Below, piece after piece: positions 1-8,904 of a DNA stretch of 64,000 nucleotides; positions within the stretch are counted from its first letter, which is position 1; each line of letters opens with the position of its first letter. The position numbers and the translations under genes were made by a program. Under the pieces are notes generated by a model that searched no databases, had not been told where the DNA came from, and saw only the letters and a program-made list of their open reading frames with translations. Location of the stretch: the NCBI RefSeq assembly GCF_008629675.1, contig NZ_VWOX01000023.1, positions 30,109 to 94,108 on the forward strand, given 5' to 3'. This DNA comes from Roseiconus nitratireducens (GTDB lineage: Bacteria > Planctomycetota > Planctomycetia > Pirellulales > Pirellulaceae).

Positions 1-1937
1 GTTCGTCTGCCGACAAATCGACCGTTCAGCCATAGACCGACGGCTCCGTCGCTCAGCCGCAATTCGGCCTGGTTCCAGCCCCGACGCAAATCCGGTGGCG
101 AATACGCTGCGTCGGTATCACTGGCCATGGGTGCCGTTGCGTCAGGCCGCGAAGTCGATCGTTCGTACTTGCCATCGGTCAAACGATGCAAGCGAACTCC
201 ATCGGGCGAAATCAAAAAGGCGATTTGTCCGACTGCGGGATGCACCATGGCCACGCCGGGCTCGTATCGGAACTCGTAGCGGATCTGTGCATCCCAGCTG
301 ATCGGGCGCACGTAATACAACAGTTCTTCCTGAAAACTTCCGGGGACGGCGGCGGTGGATTCGCTGAGCAATTCCAGTGATTGATCGCTGCCGATGACCG
401 CATTCCAATTACCCAGCCCCGCATGGATGTCCGATTGATAGTAGCTGGCCCAACCGCTGAGCGACTGGTCGGCCAACAGGGCAATCGATTCCGGGATCGC
501 CCCCGATCCGATCAAGTGCACGTTGCGGATTTCGGAAGCCGTGCGACGCCAGCTGCGAATGGCGGCCCACGGGACGGGTGACCCCTCGGCGGAATGTTCA
601 AAGAGCACGCGGCCGTTGAACTCGTGCCGTGTCATGGCATCGTGAACGGTGACCCGCAAGTGGCTTTCTGTTTCGGTTGGTGCCGCGGGAGGTGACAGTT
701 CGATTTCTCGATCGCCCTTGGCGTCGCGGCCGAGGCTGACTTTCTGATTCCCGCGAATGGGTTTGGCGGACACGCCGTGAACCATCAACTCGGAAAACGC
801 TCCCGGTCGCGTCGCCACGTCGCAATTGATCTCGAAAGCGCTGGGTACCGCGCCGCGGTAAGCGAGGTAGTCGACTTCATGACCGGAAATCTTGGTCGCC
901 CCTTGGGAATCGATGCGGAATCGCGGCAAGGGACGCGCAAGTCCGTGAGTCGCCGCATCGACCCGGCTGAACACTTCGAATTCCGATTGCGGTGTCCGAT
1001 CGGCCGTACCGGAGTCACCAGGATCGGTGGGAACGCGGCCGGCCAACAAACGCAAGTAGTCGTAGAGCACATCCAGCTGTGGATCGGGTTGGTAGTACTG
1101 AAGCTCGCCAAACGCGCCGAAAAGATCGCGGCGAACCAGATGCGACGTGCGTGGTTCTTCAGTGGCCATCCACAACACCAGCAGATCGCACCAGCCTTGC
1201 CGGATCGCATCGGAATCTTCGGGCTTCCGTTGAGCAGCAAACCGATCGTCCAACCGCTTGGCGACCGCGGATGCATCACCGGAGACGATCTCGATCAGGG
1301 TCAACAACGTCGCCTGATTCTTCTGCTGCCGCGGGTCGACCGGTCGAAATCGTTGAAGCCGTTTCCGCAGATCATCCAATCGGCCCAGTTGCTGGGCGAC
1401 GCGAATCAATTGACGAGCGGGCGAAGCGATCCACTCCGATTCCGGAAAGTCACGCAGATCCGTCACGGCTGGGTCGGCACGATCGATCGACCGTCCCTCC
1501 CCACGGCGAAACGTTCCGCCGAGCCGAAACCCGTGACCGTTGCCCGGCAACACCCATTCACTCAGTGCCTTCAGCTTCGACTCGGCAGGCATCGTCCGCG
1601 ACCGGTCGCAAACCGCGGCGGCATTCCCCGCCAACACCGATTCGCCGATCAGTTGGGCGAGCGCCGCCGAATCGGACGGAGGACTGCGATGCGTCGCATG
1701 GGTGGTCAATCTGTCGCTCGCCACCGTGTCGCTCGCCCCGTCGCCGATCAGCACGTCGCCGATCAGCACGTTGCCGATCACCGCGTCGTCGATCAACGCC
1801 GTCGGAAATTCGGCAGCCGGCAGGGAGGACGGTATCAGGAGCCAAACGACGAAGAACGACGTCGGATTTAGGCTCCGCGCCGAATGCTGCCGCGTGGGTC
1901 GGGAGGAGAAGATTCGCGGGGGGCGGAGAAGTCGCAT
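1..1937 (-). CDS. Secreted DUF1583-family protein, partial (C-terminus outside window)
   Basis: I recognised this by translating the minus-strand frame that begins at ATG 1937 and runs off the left edge without a stop (about 645 codons visible). After a basic start there is a hydrophobic signal segment (SFFVVWLLIPSSLPA), then a helical domain, and then a lectin-like region with motifs such as HPAVGQIAFLISPDGV and LHRLTDGKYER. The same motifs occur in the full-length DUF1583-type protein at 22446-25784 (HPVIGRQAFLIEPSGV, IHRMTDGKYDR), so the two are paralogues. The function of DUF1583 proteins is unknown; a role as an exported carbohydrate- or surface-binding protein is inference. The gene diverges from the sigma factor gene. 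A short run of 15-bp tandem units lies just after the signal peptide. Confidence 0.8.
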   Translation of the reverse strand, partial: MRLLRPPRIFSSRPTRQHSARSLNPTSFFVVWLLIPSSLPAAEFPTALIDDAVIGNVLIGDVLIGDGASDTVASDRLTTHATHRSPPSDSAALAQLIGESVLAGNAAAVCDRSRTMPAESKLKALSEWVLPGNGHGFRLGGTFRRGEGRSIDRADPAVTDLRDFPESEWIASPARQLIRVAQQLGRLDDLRKRLQRFRPVDPRQQKNQATLLTLIEIVSGDASAVAKRLDDRFAAQRKPEDSDAIRQGWCDLLVLWMATEEPRTSHLVRRDLFGAFGELQYYQPDPQLDVLYDYLRLLAGRVPTDPGDSGTADRTPQSEFEVFSRVDAATHGLARPLPRFRIDSQGATKISGHEVDYLAYRGAVPSAFEINCDVATRPGAFSELMVHGVSAKPIRGNQKVSLGRDAKGDREIELSPPAAPTETESHLRVTVHDAMTRHEFNGRVLFEHSAEGSPVPWAAIRSWRRTASEIRNVHLIGSGAIPESIALLADQSLSGWASYYQSDIHAGLGNWNAVIGSDQSLELLSESTAAVPGSFQEELLYYVRPISWDAQIRYEFRYEPGVAMVHPAVGQIAFLISPDGVRLHRLTDGKYERSTSRPDATAPMASDTDAAYSPPDLRRGWNQAELRLSDGAVGLWLNGRFVGRR

Positions 1938-2230
1938 CGTCCGACGGTGGTGGCTGGACGTGAGGGGCGCAGGGTGATCGCGGGCTCCCGACAACCTAGA
2001 ATCGCAGCAGCCAACAAGACGAAGTCGGACCGAGAGCCGGTTTTCACGCGATTTTTTTTGGGCGAATTCCGCTGCCACCCGGCCGACCGGCGATAATTCT
2101 ACTTTTTCCGGGCATCCGCCGCGTGATTCTACCCGCGGGGCCGACTGACAGGGCACAACGCCGACGGACAGGGCACAAGCATGCAACAACCACGTGGCAG
2201 CCGCGGACACGGGGACTGGCGAGGCCAATT
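1938..2230. promoter_or_regulatory. Divergent intergenic region between DUF1583 gene and sigma-factor gene
   Basis: This gap of about 290 bp separates two divergent genes and must hold both promoters. It contains an AT-rich patch (around 2049-2060 and 2093-2107) in otherwise GC-rich sequence. An in-frame GTG at 2123 would extend the sigma factor into this gap, but the added residues look non-coding. ECF factors often autoregulate; I could not identify a convincing -35/-10 pair by eye. Confidence 0.35.
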
Positions 2231-3016
2231 TTGAACAATGCCGACTTTATCGACGGTTTGCGGAACCAGGATCCGGCTGCGGCGAAACACCTCAACGAGT
2301 GCTTCGTTCCGTCGGTGTGGCGATTCGTCTTTTTTCGCGTCGACCGGAATGCGCACCTGGCTGAAGACATCGTCGCCGAAACGGTCTTGCAATTGATTTC
2401 GGCGGCGGCTTCCGAAGTCGCCATTGAGAACCCGGGCGCGTGGTTGCGGACCGTTGCCGCGCGGCGCGTCCAAGACCATTATCGCGCCGCGGCGCGGGTC
2501 CAGCACTTGATCGAGCAGGCCGCCCAGCAGGCGGAGCGTACCGACGATCAGGATCCCGCGCGGATGCACGACACCAAATTGAAGCGACAGTGCGTGCGGG
2601 AAGCGATGGACGGATTGCCAGACACCTACCGCATGGCTTTGGAATGGAAGTACATCGAACAGCTCACCGTTCAAGTGATTGCCCAACGGCTGGACACCTC
2701 GCACAAGGGTGCCGAATCGATCCTGTTTCGGGCCCGCAACGCGTTGCGAAAACGATTGCAATCCGAAGCACCCTCGCCGCCGGGACCGCAAGCGGCTGGC
2801 TCACCGAATTCCCAATCGTCGACGGACGTCGCCTCGAATCCGTCCGGCGCACCGTCAAATGCCCCCGGCAATACACCGGGTCCTCCCGGCAATATTCCGG
2901 ATCCACCCGGCAAAATCCCGGACCAACAAGAACCATCCGCCGATGACCCTCGCCGAACGTCGATGCAAGAACGCCCGACCCTGTTCTTATCGCCCCGTTT
3001 CGCACGTGAATCGTGA
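2231..3016 (+). CDS. ECF-type RNA polymerase sigma factor
   Basis: The protein has the two-domain layout of extracytoplasmic-function sigma-70 factors. Region 2 is seen in AHLAEDIVAETVLQLI. Region 4 follows the LPDTYRMALEWKYIEQLTV segment with a helix-turn-helix ending in SILFRARNALRKRL. I chose TTG 2231 because a GAGG lies six bases upstream and conserved sequence starts there; a GTG at 2123 would add 36 unlikely residues. About 261 residues result, longer than a typical ECF factor because of a proline/glycine-rich tail with repeated PGN and PPG units. It lies 24 bp before a membrane anti-sigma-like gene, so it probably directs expression of the following operon under that protein's control. 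Confidence 0.85.
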   Translation: MNNADFIDGLRNQDPAAAKHLNECFVPSVWRFVFFRVDRNAHLAEDIVAETVLQLISAAASEVAIENPGAWLRTVAARRVQDHYRAAARVQHLIEQAAQQAERTDDQDPARMHDTKLKRQCVREAMDGLPDTYRMALEWKYIEQLTVQVIAQRLDTSHKGAESILFRARNALRKRLQSEAPSPPGPQAAGSPNSQSSTDVASNPSGAPSNAPGNTPGPPGNIPDPPGKIPDQQEPSADDPRRTSMQERPTLFLSPRFARES

Positions 3017-3040
3017 ACTGAGGTAGCACAGGAGCGATCC

Positions 3041-5647
3041 ATGACTCAGGAATTGACATCCAATCCGCCGCCTGACGATTTCGACGCAATCGATCGGGAC
3101 GAACTCGGCAACGACGACGACGCGCTGGTCGCTGCGATGTTGTCCGAGGCGTACGATGCGCCGCCGGTTCCCAGCACGTTGGCCCAACGGCTGGACGACG
3201 GAATCGCGGAACAGTGGGGAGCCTCACCGGGGCTGGCTCCACGACGTCGCGGCGTGGTCGCACTTGCCGGCAGCACGCGACAATCAATCGTGCGAGTCTG
3301 GCCGCTGGTCGCCGGGCTGGCCGCGGTGATTCTGTTCGCAGTTTTCTTGACCGGCGGCTCCGGGAACTACGCGTGGGCGACCGTGGTCGACGCGATTCGA
3401 CAACAAGGATTGATCCAGATTCAACAATCCGACAGCACACGGTGGCTGGACCTTTCCAAGCAAGTGGCCGGCGAACAGAACCGCCAGCACGTTCGCTGGA
3501 TCGATTTGAAGAAGCGGACCGTGGTCACGCGTGTGGGGCATTCGATCCAATCTCGGTCGCTGCCCCCGGCGACGGCGACCGGATCCCAGGATGAATCATT
3601 GCTGGCGGCCTTTTTGTGTGGAGAATCGATTTCGGTCGACACGGTGGAACGCTTTCGCGGCGTTCGGGTCCTGAAACAGAACTGGGATCGTCGCGAGAAA
3701 CACGACGAGCAGTTCGTGGACCTGCGTGTGCAGTTGAAAACAGAAGCGGACAAACGTTACTCGTTGGCCTTGCACCTGAATCCAAAGTCCGGGTTGCCGG
3801 TCGCGGTCGGATCCACGACGTCCAAAGAACAGATCCCCGTGGCAAACGTCGCGATCGAGTACCCCAACGAATCGACCGAAGCGTTCCGGGTGGCTCGACT
3901 GGAATCCGAACCAGAAAGCCGGACCACCGATCGGACCGACACGGCCGACCGGGAGCGTTCCGATGCCGACGGCAACGACCAAGGCCGCTCGGAGGCGGAT
4001 CCCGCCCTGACGCCTGGCGATGCCGTCGCACCTTCGCAGCCCTCCGCCCAGGTGTCGCAGAATGTCGCCAGCTTGCCGATCGGGGCGGCCAAACAATGGC
4101 TGCCGGTGCAGGTGGTTTCGCGCAGCGACGCCGACGTCTCCTTTGCGGTTGACGCGTCGCTGGAGAAGTTGTGGGCGGACAACGACGTCCAGCCGGTCCG
4201 CACGGCAACCGACTTGCAGCTGTTGCGACGTGCCTACCTGGATCTTGCCGGCAGAATCCCGACCGTGACGGAAGTTCGGTCGTTCTTGAACGCACCCGAA
4301 GAGGATCGCTATGAGCGATTGGTGGATCAACTGCTCGACAGCCCGGACCACGCCTCACAACTCGCGGCGGTGTGGCGTTCGTTCTTGATTCCCGAAGGCG
4401 TCGACCTGGATGCCTTTGGCGGTCGCCAAGCGTTTGAGAAATGGTTGGCGGGTCGCTTTGCCGCCGGTGAACCGTACGACCAGATCGTTCAGAAACTGTT
4501 GTTGGCTGACGGCCGATTGTCGCAATCCGGTCCCCTGCTGTTTTACTCGGCGCTCAAGCTGGACGCCCACCAACTGGCCGCCCGCACGTCTCGGGTCTTT
4601 CTGGGTATGCGGTTGGAATGCGCCCAATGCCACGACCATCCGTTCGAGTCCTGGACGCAAAAGGATTTTTGGAGCTTTGCGGCGTTCTTCGCTCGCATCT
4701 CACGTCCCAAGGGCGAGCTGGAATCGGTGTCGACGGTCATGCGTGTCCAAGACATCAATCGAGGCGAGGTGATGTTGCCGGAAACGGACATCGTCGTCGC
4801 GCCGCGATTCCTGGGAGAACCAAACACGCCGGCTGAGTCCGATCCCGATGGCGGTGCATCGGCCCGTCGTGACCGTTTGGCAAGTTGGCTGACCGATCCG
4901 CAGAACCCGTATTTCGCTAGGGCAACCGTCAACCGCGTCTGGAGCCAATTGCTGGGCCGCGGCATCGTCGATCCGGTCGATGACTTTGGTGAAAACAACC
5001 CGCCGGTCTCACCGGAGCTGCTGGATGTTTTGGCCAGCCAGTTCATCGACAGCGGATTCGATTTGAAAACGCTGATCCGCACGATCGCGCTCTCCAAGGC
5101 CTATCGGTTGTCCAGCGGTTCGGAAGGACAATCAACCTCGGAAGACGATGCCGAGCAGCGGTTGGAGTTGTTTGCCCAGATGAACGTGAAGACGTTGACG
5201 GCGGAACAGCTTTATGACTGCATCGCGGTGGCAACGCTTTTGGACCAGAACAACGGCGGCGGGATGGAGGACTACACGCTGCAGAGATTCGGCAACACCC
5301 AGCGGGAAGCCTTTTTGCAACAGTTTTCAACGCCGGCGGCAAGCCGATCGGAATACTTGTCGGGCATCCCGCAGGCGTTGATGTTGATGAACGGATCGCT
5401 GACCAACGGCGCGACCGGGGAACAGAGCAGCGGCTTGATACGGTCCCTGCAAGCACCCTTCTTTACCGACCGCCAACGCATCGATGTGCTGTTCATGGCA
5501 ACGCTGTCCCGGCCGGCCAGTCCGGAGGAAGCCGACCTGTTGGCGGAGTTCGCCCCCGCGGACGCTTCGCCGGAGCAACGCACCGCCGCGATGTCGGATC
5601 TGCTTTGGGCATTGATCAACAGCTCGGAGTTCACCTTCAACCACTAA
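3041..5647 (+). CDS. Membrane anti-sigma-like protein fused to DUF1549 and DUF1553 domains
   Basis: The 868-residue protein begins with an acidic cytoplasmic segment (about 1-80) followed by one membrane helix (about 85-105), the layout of ECF anti-sigma factors. A beta-rich extracytoplasmic region (110-290) resembles sensor domains of such proteins, and a charged linker (290-340) follows. Residues about 352-560 match DUF1549, including the heme-type motif CAQCHDHP at 527-534. Residues about 610-865 match DUF1553. DUF1549/DUF1553 proteins are abundant in planctomycetes, usually with their own cytochrome c domain, and their exact reaction is unknown. The gene follows the sigma factor by 24 bp. 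The fusion suggests that the enzyme-like or heme-binding part reports directly to the sigma factor; this is inference. Confidence 0.8.
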   Translation: MTQELTSNPPPDDFDAIDRDELGNDDDALVAAMLSEAYDAPPVPSTLAQRLDDGIAEQWGASPGLAPRRRGVVALAGSTRQSIVRVWPLVAGLAAVILFAVFLTGGSGNYAWATVVDAIRQQGLIQIQQSDSTRWLDLSKQVAGEQNRQHVRWIDLKKRTVVTRVGHSIQSRSLPPATATGSQDESLLAAFLCGESISVDTVERFRGVRVLKQNWDRREKHDEQFVDLRVQLKTEADKRYSLALHLNPKSGLPVAVGSTTSKEQIPVANVAIEYPNESTEAFRVARLESEPESRTTDRTDTADRERSDADGNDQGRSEADPALTPGDAVAPSQPSAQVSQNVASLPIGAAKQWLPVQVVSRSDADVSFAVDASLEKLWADNDVQPVRTATDLQLLRRAYLDLAGRIPTVTEVRSFLNAPEEDRYERLVDQLLDSPDHASQLAAVWRSFLIPEGVDLDAFGGRQAFEKWLAGRFAAGEPYDQIVQKLLLADGRLSQSGPLLFYSALKLDAHQLAARTSRVFLGMRLECAQCHDHPFESWTQKDFWSFAAFFARISRPKGELESVSTVMRVQDINRGEVMLPETDIVVAPRFLGEPNTPAESDPDGGASARRDRLASWLTDPQNPYFARATVNRVWSQLLGRGIVDPVDDFGENNPPVSPELLDVLASQFIDSGFDLKTLIRTIALSKAYRLSSGSEGQSTSEDDAEQRLELFAQMNVKTLTAEQLYDCIAVATLLDQNNGGGMEDYTLQRFGNTQREAFLQQFSTPAASRSEYLSGIPQALMLMNGSLTNGATGEQSSGLIRSLQAPFFTDRQRIDVLFMATLSRPASPEEADLLAEFAPADASPEQRTAAMSDLLWALINSSEFTFNH

Positions 5648-5756
5648 TCCCCAGCGATCCTCCTGCTCTTCAAAACGTTTGGCCTGTGCCAACGCCACCG
5701 GCGGGACGCCTCCCGCAACCTCCTCGACTCACACAACCGCCTTGGGAATCTGATCC

Positions 5757-7088
5757 ATGTCGCACCTTCTGAACCGACGAGCCTTGATTGAATCGATGGC
5801 TGCCGGCTTGGGCACCGTCAGCGCCAGCGGCTGGTTTCCGGCATTCGCCCAGGCCGCCGCGGCGGACCCGAACCGACGCCGACACTGCATCTTGCTGTGG
5901 ATGAGCGGCGGTCCGACGCAAACGGACACGTTCGACATGAAGCCGAACCATGAAAACGGGGGCGAGTTCCAGGAAGTCCAGACCGCCGTCCCCGGTTTGC
6001 GGTTCAGTGAACACCTGCCCAAGCTGGGACAAATGTCTGACAAGCTGGCGGTTCTGCGGGGCCTGTCGACCAAGGAGGGCGACCACGGTCGCGGGACCTA
6101 TCTGATGCGAACCGGGCAAAAACCGATGGGACCGATCCAGTACCCTTGCATCGGTTCCTCACTGGCCAAACAGCTGGCCGAAGACGAACTGACGCTGCCC
6201 AGCAACGTCAGCATTGGAACCTACCGGGCTTTCAACCAGGACGCGTTCAGCCCCGGCTTTCTGGGGCCGCGGTTCGGCCCCCTGTTCGTCGGTGCGGCGG
6301 ACGTTCCCGGTGCGGTGGTCAACGACGACGAAGGGTTCCCCAACCTGCAGGTTCAGTCACTGCAGCGAGCCGGCGGAATCACCGACCAACGCATGCAACA
6401 ACGGCTGAAGATCTGGCGGCGCCTGCAATCCCAATTCGTTTCGACGCGTCAGGCCGGCGCTGCCGGGACCCACAACGAAGTCTACGAGGGTGCCGTCCAG
6501 TTGATGAACAGTGACGACGCCAAAGCGTTCGATCTGTCCGGGGAACCAAAGAAACTGCGGGAAGCGTACGGGGCAAACGTTTTCGGTCAGGGTTGTTTGA
6601 TGGCCCGTCGTTTGATCCAGCGCGGGGTCCCCTTCGTTGAGGTTTCACTGGGCACCAACAGCGGCGGTGTCGGCTGGGACACGCACAGCGACAACTTCAA
6701 CGCCGTCGAGCGGCTGTCAAAAGTGCTGGACGACGGTTGGGGAACGCTGATGCGCGACTTGGAAGACCACGGATTGTTGGAATCGACCACGATCCTGTGG
6801 ATGGGTGAATTCGGCCGCACCCCGTCGATCAATTCCACCGGCGGACGCGACCATTTCCCCAACGCGTGGACCAGCGTGTTGGCCGGCGGAGGCATCGCGG
6901 GCGGTCAAGCCTACGGAGCGACCAGCGCTGACGGCCAGGCCGTGGAATCCGGGCAGATCGGCGTGCAGGATCTGCTGAGCACCCTGTGCAAGGCTTTGGG
7001 TCTGGGTGGTGCACCGAGCAACATGTCGCCCAGCGGACGTCCGATCCCAATTTCCGAAGGCAACGTGATCGAGGACGTCCTGGCATGA
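5757..7088 (+). CDS. DUF1501 family exported protein
   Basis: A 443-residue DUF1501 protein with a twin-arginine-like start (NRRALIESMAAGLG) and a signal-like stretch ending near AFAQAAAA. Family hallmarks visible are CILLWMSGGPTQTDTFDMKP near the start, a GDHGRGTYLMRTG segment, GWDTHSDNF and the late GEFGRTPSINSTGGRDHFP segment. DUF1501 proteins are alkaline-phosphatase/sulfatase-fold proteins that almost always sit beside DUF1549/DUF1553 partners, exactly as here; their substrate is unknown. The gap to the upstream gene is 109 bp and the stop overlaps the next start as ATGA. Confidence 0.9.
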   Translation: MSHLLNRRALIESMAAGLGTVSASGWFPAFAQAAAADPNRRRHCILLWMSGGPTQTDTFDMKPNHENGGEFQEVQTAVPGLRFSEHLPKLGQMSDKLAVLRGLSTKEGDHGRGTYLMRTGQKPMGPIQYPCIGSSLAKQLAEDELTLPSNVSIGTYRAFNQDAFSPGFLGPRFGPLFVGAADVPGAVVNDDEGFPNLQVQSLQRAGGITDQRMQQRLKIWRRLQSQFVSTRQAGAAGTHNEVYEGAVQLMNSDDAKAFDLSGEPKKLREAYGANVFGQGCLMARRLIQRGVPFVEVSLGTNSGGVGWDTHSDNFNAVERLSKVLDDGWGTLMRDLEDHGLLESTTILWMGEFGRTPSINSTGGRDHFPNAWTSVLAGGGIAGGQAYGATSADGQAVESGQIGVQDLLSTLCKALGLGGAPSNMSPSGRPIPISEGNVIEDVLA

Positions 7089-8902
7089 TTCCCTTTCGGT
7101 CCCGAATTCCCGTTTCCGTTGGTCTGGCAGTTTGCCTGGCAACACTGGTGGCAATCCATCTGGCGTGCGCCCGTGCGTTGACCGCCGACGAGCCCGCCGC
7201 GTCGCCCGAGGAGGTTTCGCTGCCGGTGACGACGTCGGTCAAGTCGATCGCTCGGGCGTCCAGGCCGTCACCAGATGCCGGCATGCCGGATTTGATGCAA
7301 AGACCGGCGGCACCGGCCACGCTGCCGGCCGAACGGTTCCCGCAATACCGAACCGGTTACCATCGCGCGGAAGGGTTCTCCAGCGCCACCGATCGGAGTG
7401 GCGAGATCCGCTTCCTGCTGAACGATCCGTCCCTGGTCGAACGGGTCGGGCGCCCCTTGCTGATCACCGTGACCGCCTTCCTTGACGGAAAACCGTTCAC
7501 CGAGAGGTTCCAAGACAAAAGCAAAGCGCTGGTTGCCCTCCCGCTCAGCGATCCGGCAACGGACTCGGGTTCTGGCTCGCCCGAGAATTCTGATGCACCC
7601 GAAAGCAACCCGCTCTCCGACACACCGGAGGCCGACCCACCGGAGGCGTCGTCACCGCCCGACCCGGCGGAGCAAACGGAGCCCGAGAGCGATGCCGCAG
7701 CGTCCCCTTCCGAGCAAGATGCTTCCGAGCAAGATGCGGGATCCGACGATGCTTCCGCCGACGATCCTCCTGAGGAATCGCCAACAACGGAGCCCCCGAC
7801 GCAGCCCCCGTATCAGCTGGCGAGTTCCGCCGAAGAAACGATGCGGCGTTATCGAGCCGCCGTTGGTGAAGACGTCACCGCCGCGGAAGCGGAGTGGATG
7901 CTGACGCATTGGGTCGACGGCCCGTCGCTGTTGGTATTGCACCCGTACTTCCAAGGTTTTCGCGCCGACCAACGCCCGGCATTCCGCGTGCTCGATCGCG
8001 ACGGCGACGGTACCGTTTCGAAGGAGGAATTGGCAACGGCCAAGGAAACGCTTCAGCAATGTGACGCCAACCGCGACGACGTCGTGGACGTGTTGGAGAT
8101 TTCTCGCTCACCCGCGGCTACAAGCGGTCAAGACGTCCCGCCGCCCCCGCAACCGGTTCTGATCCTGGTCTCCGAACTGCAGAGCATCATCAACGGACAG
8201 ATCGAGCAGTTTGAACCCTGGCGTTCTTTCGATTCGGACGGCAACGAGAACATCGATGCCGACGAGCTGGAGACGCTGGCTTCACGCCGACCGGACATCG
8301 AACTTGCGGTCCGCTTCGACACCCAGGAAAACGGGCATTCGAAATTGCGTTTGACCGCTGTCGCGGCTGAGCTCCGCCCGGCACTGCAGGTGACGACGCA
8401 GGCTGGCGAAATCGAGCTCCGGTGGCCCGGCGCCACGCTGAATTTCGCGGCAGTCCAGGGCGCCGCATCGGACCAGATTTCCGTCGGCGCGGTGATCGAT
8501 GGGTATCCCCTGTTGCCAGCCTTGGACCCCAACGGCGACGGCCGTCTGACGATCCGCGAATTGCGTCAATTGGACCAATCCTTGAATCGTTTCGACAGCG
8601 ACCAGGACGGCCAGCTGACGGCAGCCGAGACCCGACCGCCGGTGCGGGTCTGCTTCGGGCTTGGCGGAACGGTCCATCGAGAACTGGCCGGCATTCGAAC
8701 CACCCCGCCCGGCGAAGTCGCGCCGATCGTGACGGGGCCGGAATGGTTCGTTCGCATGGATCGCAATCACGACAACGACTTGACACGCCGCGAATTCCCC
8801 GGAACCGCGGAGCAATTTGATTCTTTGGACGCGGACGGTGACTCTCTGGTCAGCGCCGCCGAAGCGAACACATTCGACGCCAAATCCAAAAACGCAGAAT
8901 AA
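7085..8902 (+). CDS. Exported EF-hand calcium-binding protein
   Basis: About 605 residues, starting at ATG 7085, which overlaps the DUF1501 stop (ATGA). The N-terminus carries a signal-anchor segment (VSVGLAVCLATLVAIHLAC). A beta-rich region is followed by a long Pro/Glu/Asp/Ser linker and then by EF-hand loops: DRDGDGTVSKEE, a weaker NRDDVVDVLE, DSDGNENIDADE, DPNGDGRLTIRE, DSDQDGQLTAAE, DRNHDNDLTRRE and DADGDSLVSAAE. The loops are arranged as spaced single or paired hands. Such proteins are common next to DUF1501 genes in planctomycetes. It probably binds calcium outside the cytoplasmic membrane; a scaffold role for the operon's surface complex is inference. Confidence 0.85.
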   Translation: MIPFRSRIPVSVGLAVCLATLVAIHLACARALTADEPAASPEEVSLPVTTSVKSIARASRPSPDAGMPDLMQRPAAPATLPAERFPQYRTGYHRAEGFSSATDRSGEIRFLLNDPSLVERVGRPLLITVTAFLDGKPFTERFQDKSKALVALPLSDPATDSGSGSPENSDAPESNPLSDTPEADPPEASSPPDPAEQTEPESDAAASPSEQDASEQDAGSDDASADDPPEESPTTEPPTQPPYQLASSAEETMRRYRAAVGEDVTAAEAEWMLTHWVDGPSLLVLHPYFQGFRADQRPAFRVLDRDGDGTVSKEELATAKETLQQCDANRDDVVDVLEISRSPAATSGQDVPPPPQPVLILVSELQSIINGQIEQFEPWRSFDSDGNENIDADELETLASRRPDIELAVRFDTQENGHSKLRLTAVAAELRPALQVTTQAGEIELRWPGATLNFAAVQGAASDQISVGAVIDGYPLLPALDPNGDGRLTIRELRQLDQSLNRFDSDQDGQLTAAETRPPVRVCFGLGGTVHRELAGIRTTPPGEVAPIVTGPEWFVRMDRNHDNDLTRREFPGTAEQFDSLDADGDSLVSAAEANTFDAKSKNAE

Positions 8903-8904
8903 CG

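Noticed and set aside
777..1871. Long rightward open frame of 364 codons
   Set aside because: It is the antisense of the DUF1583 gene; its translation is Arg/His-rich and without domains, while the minus frame has signal peptide and family motifs.
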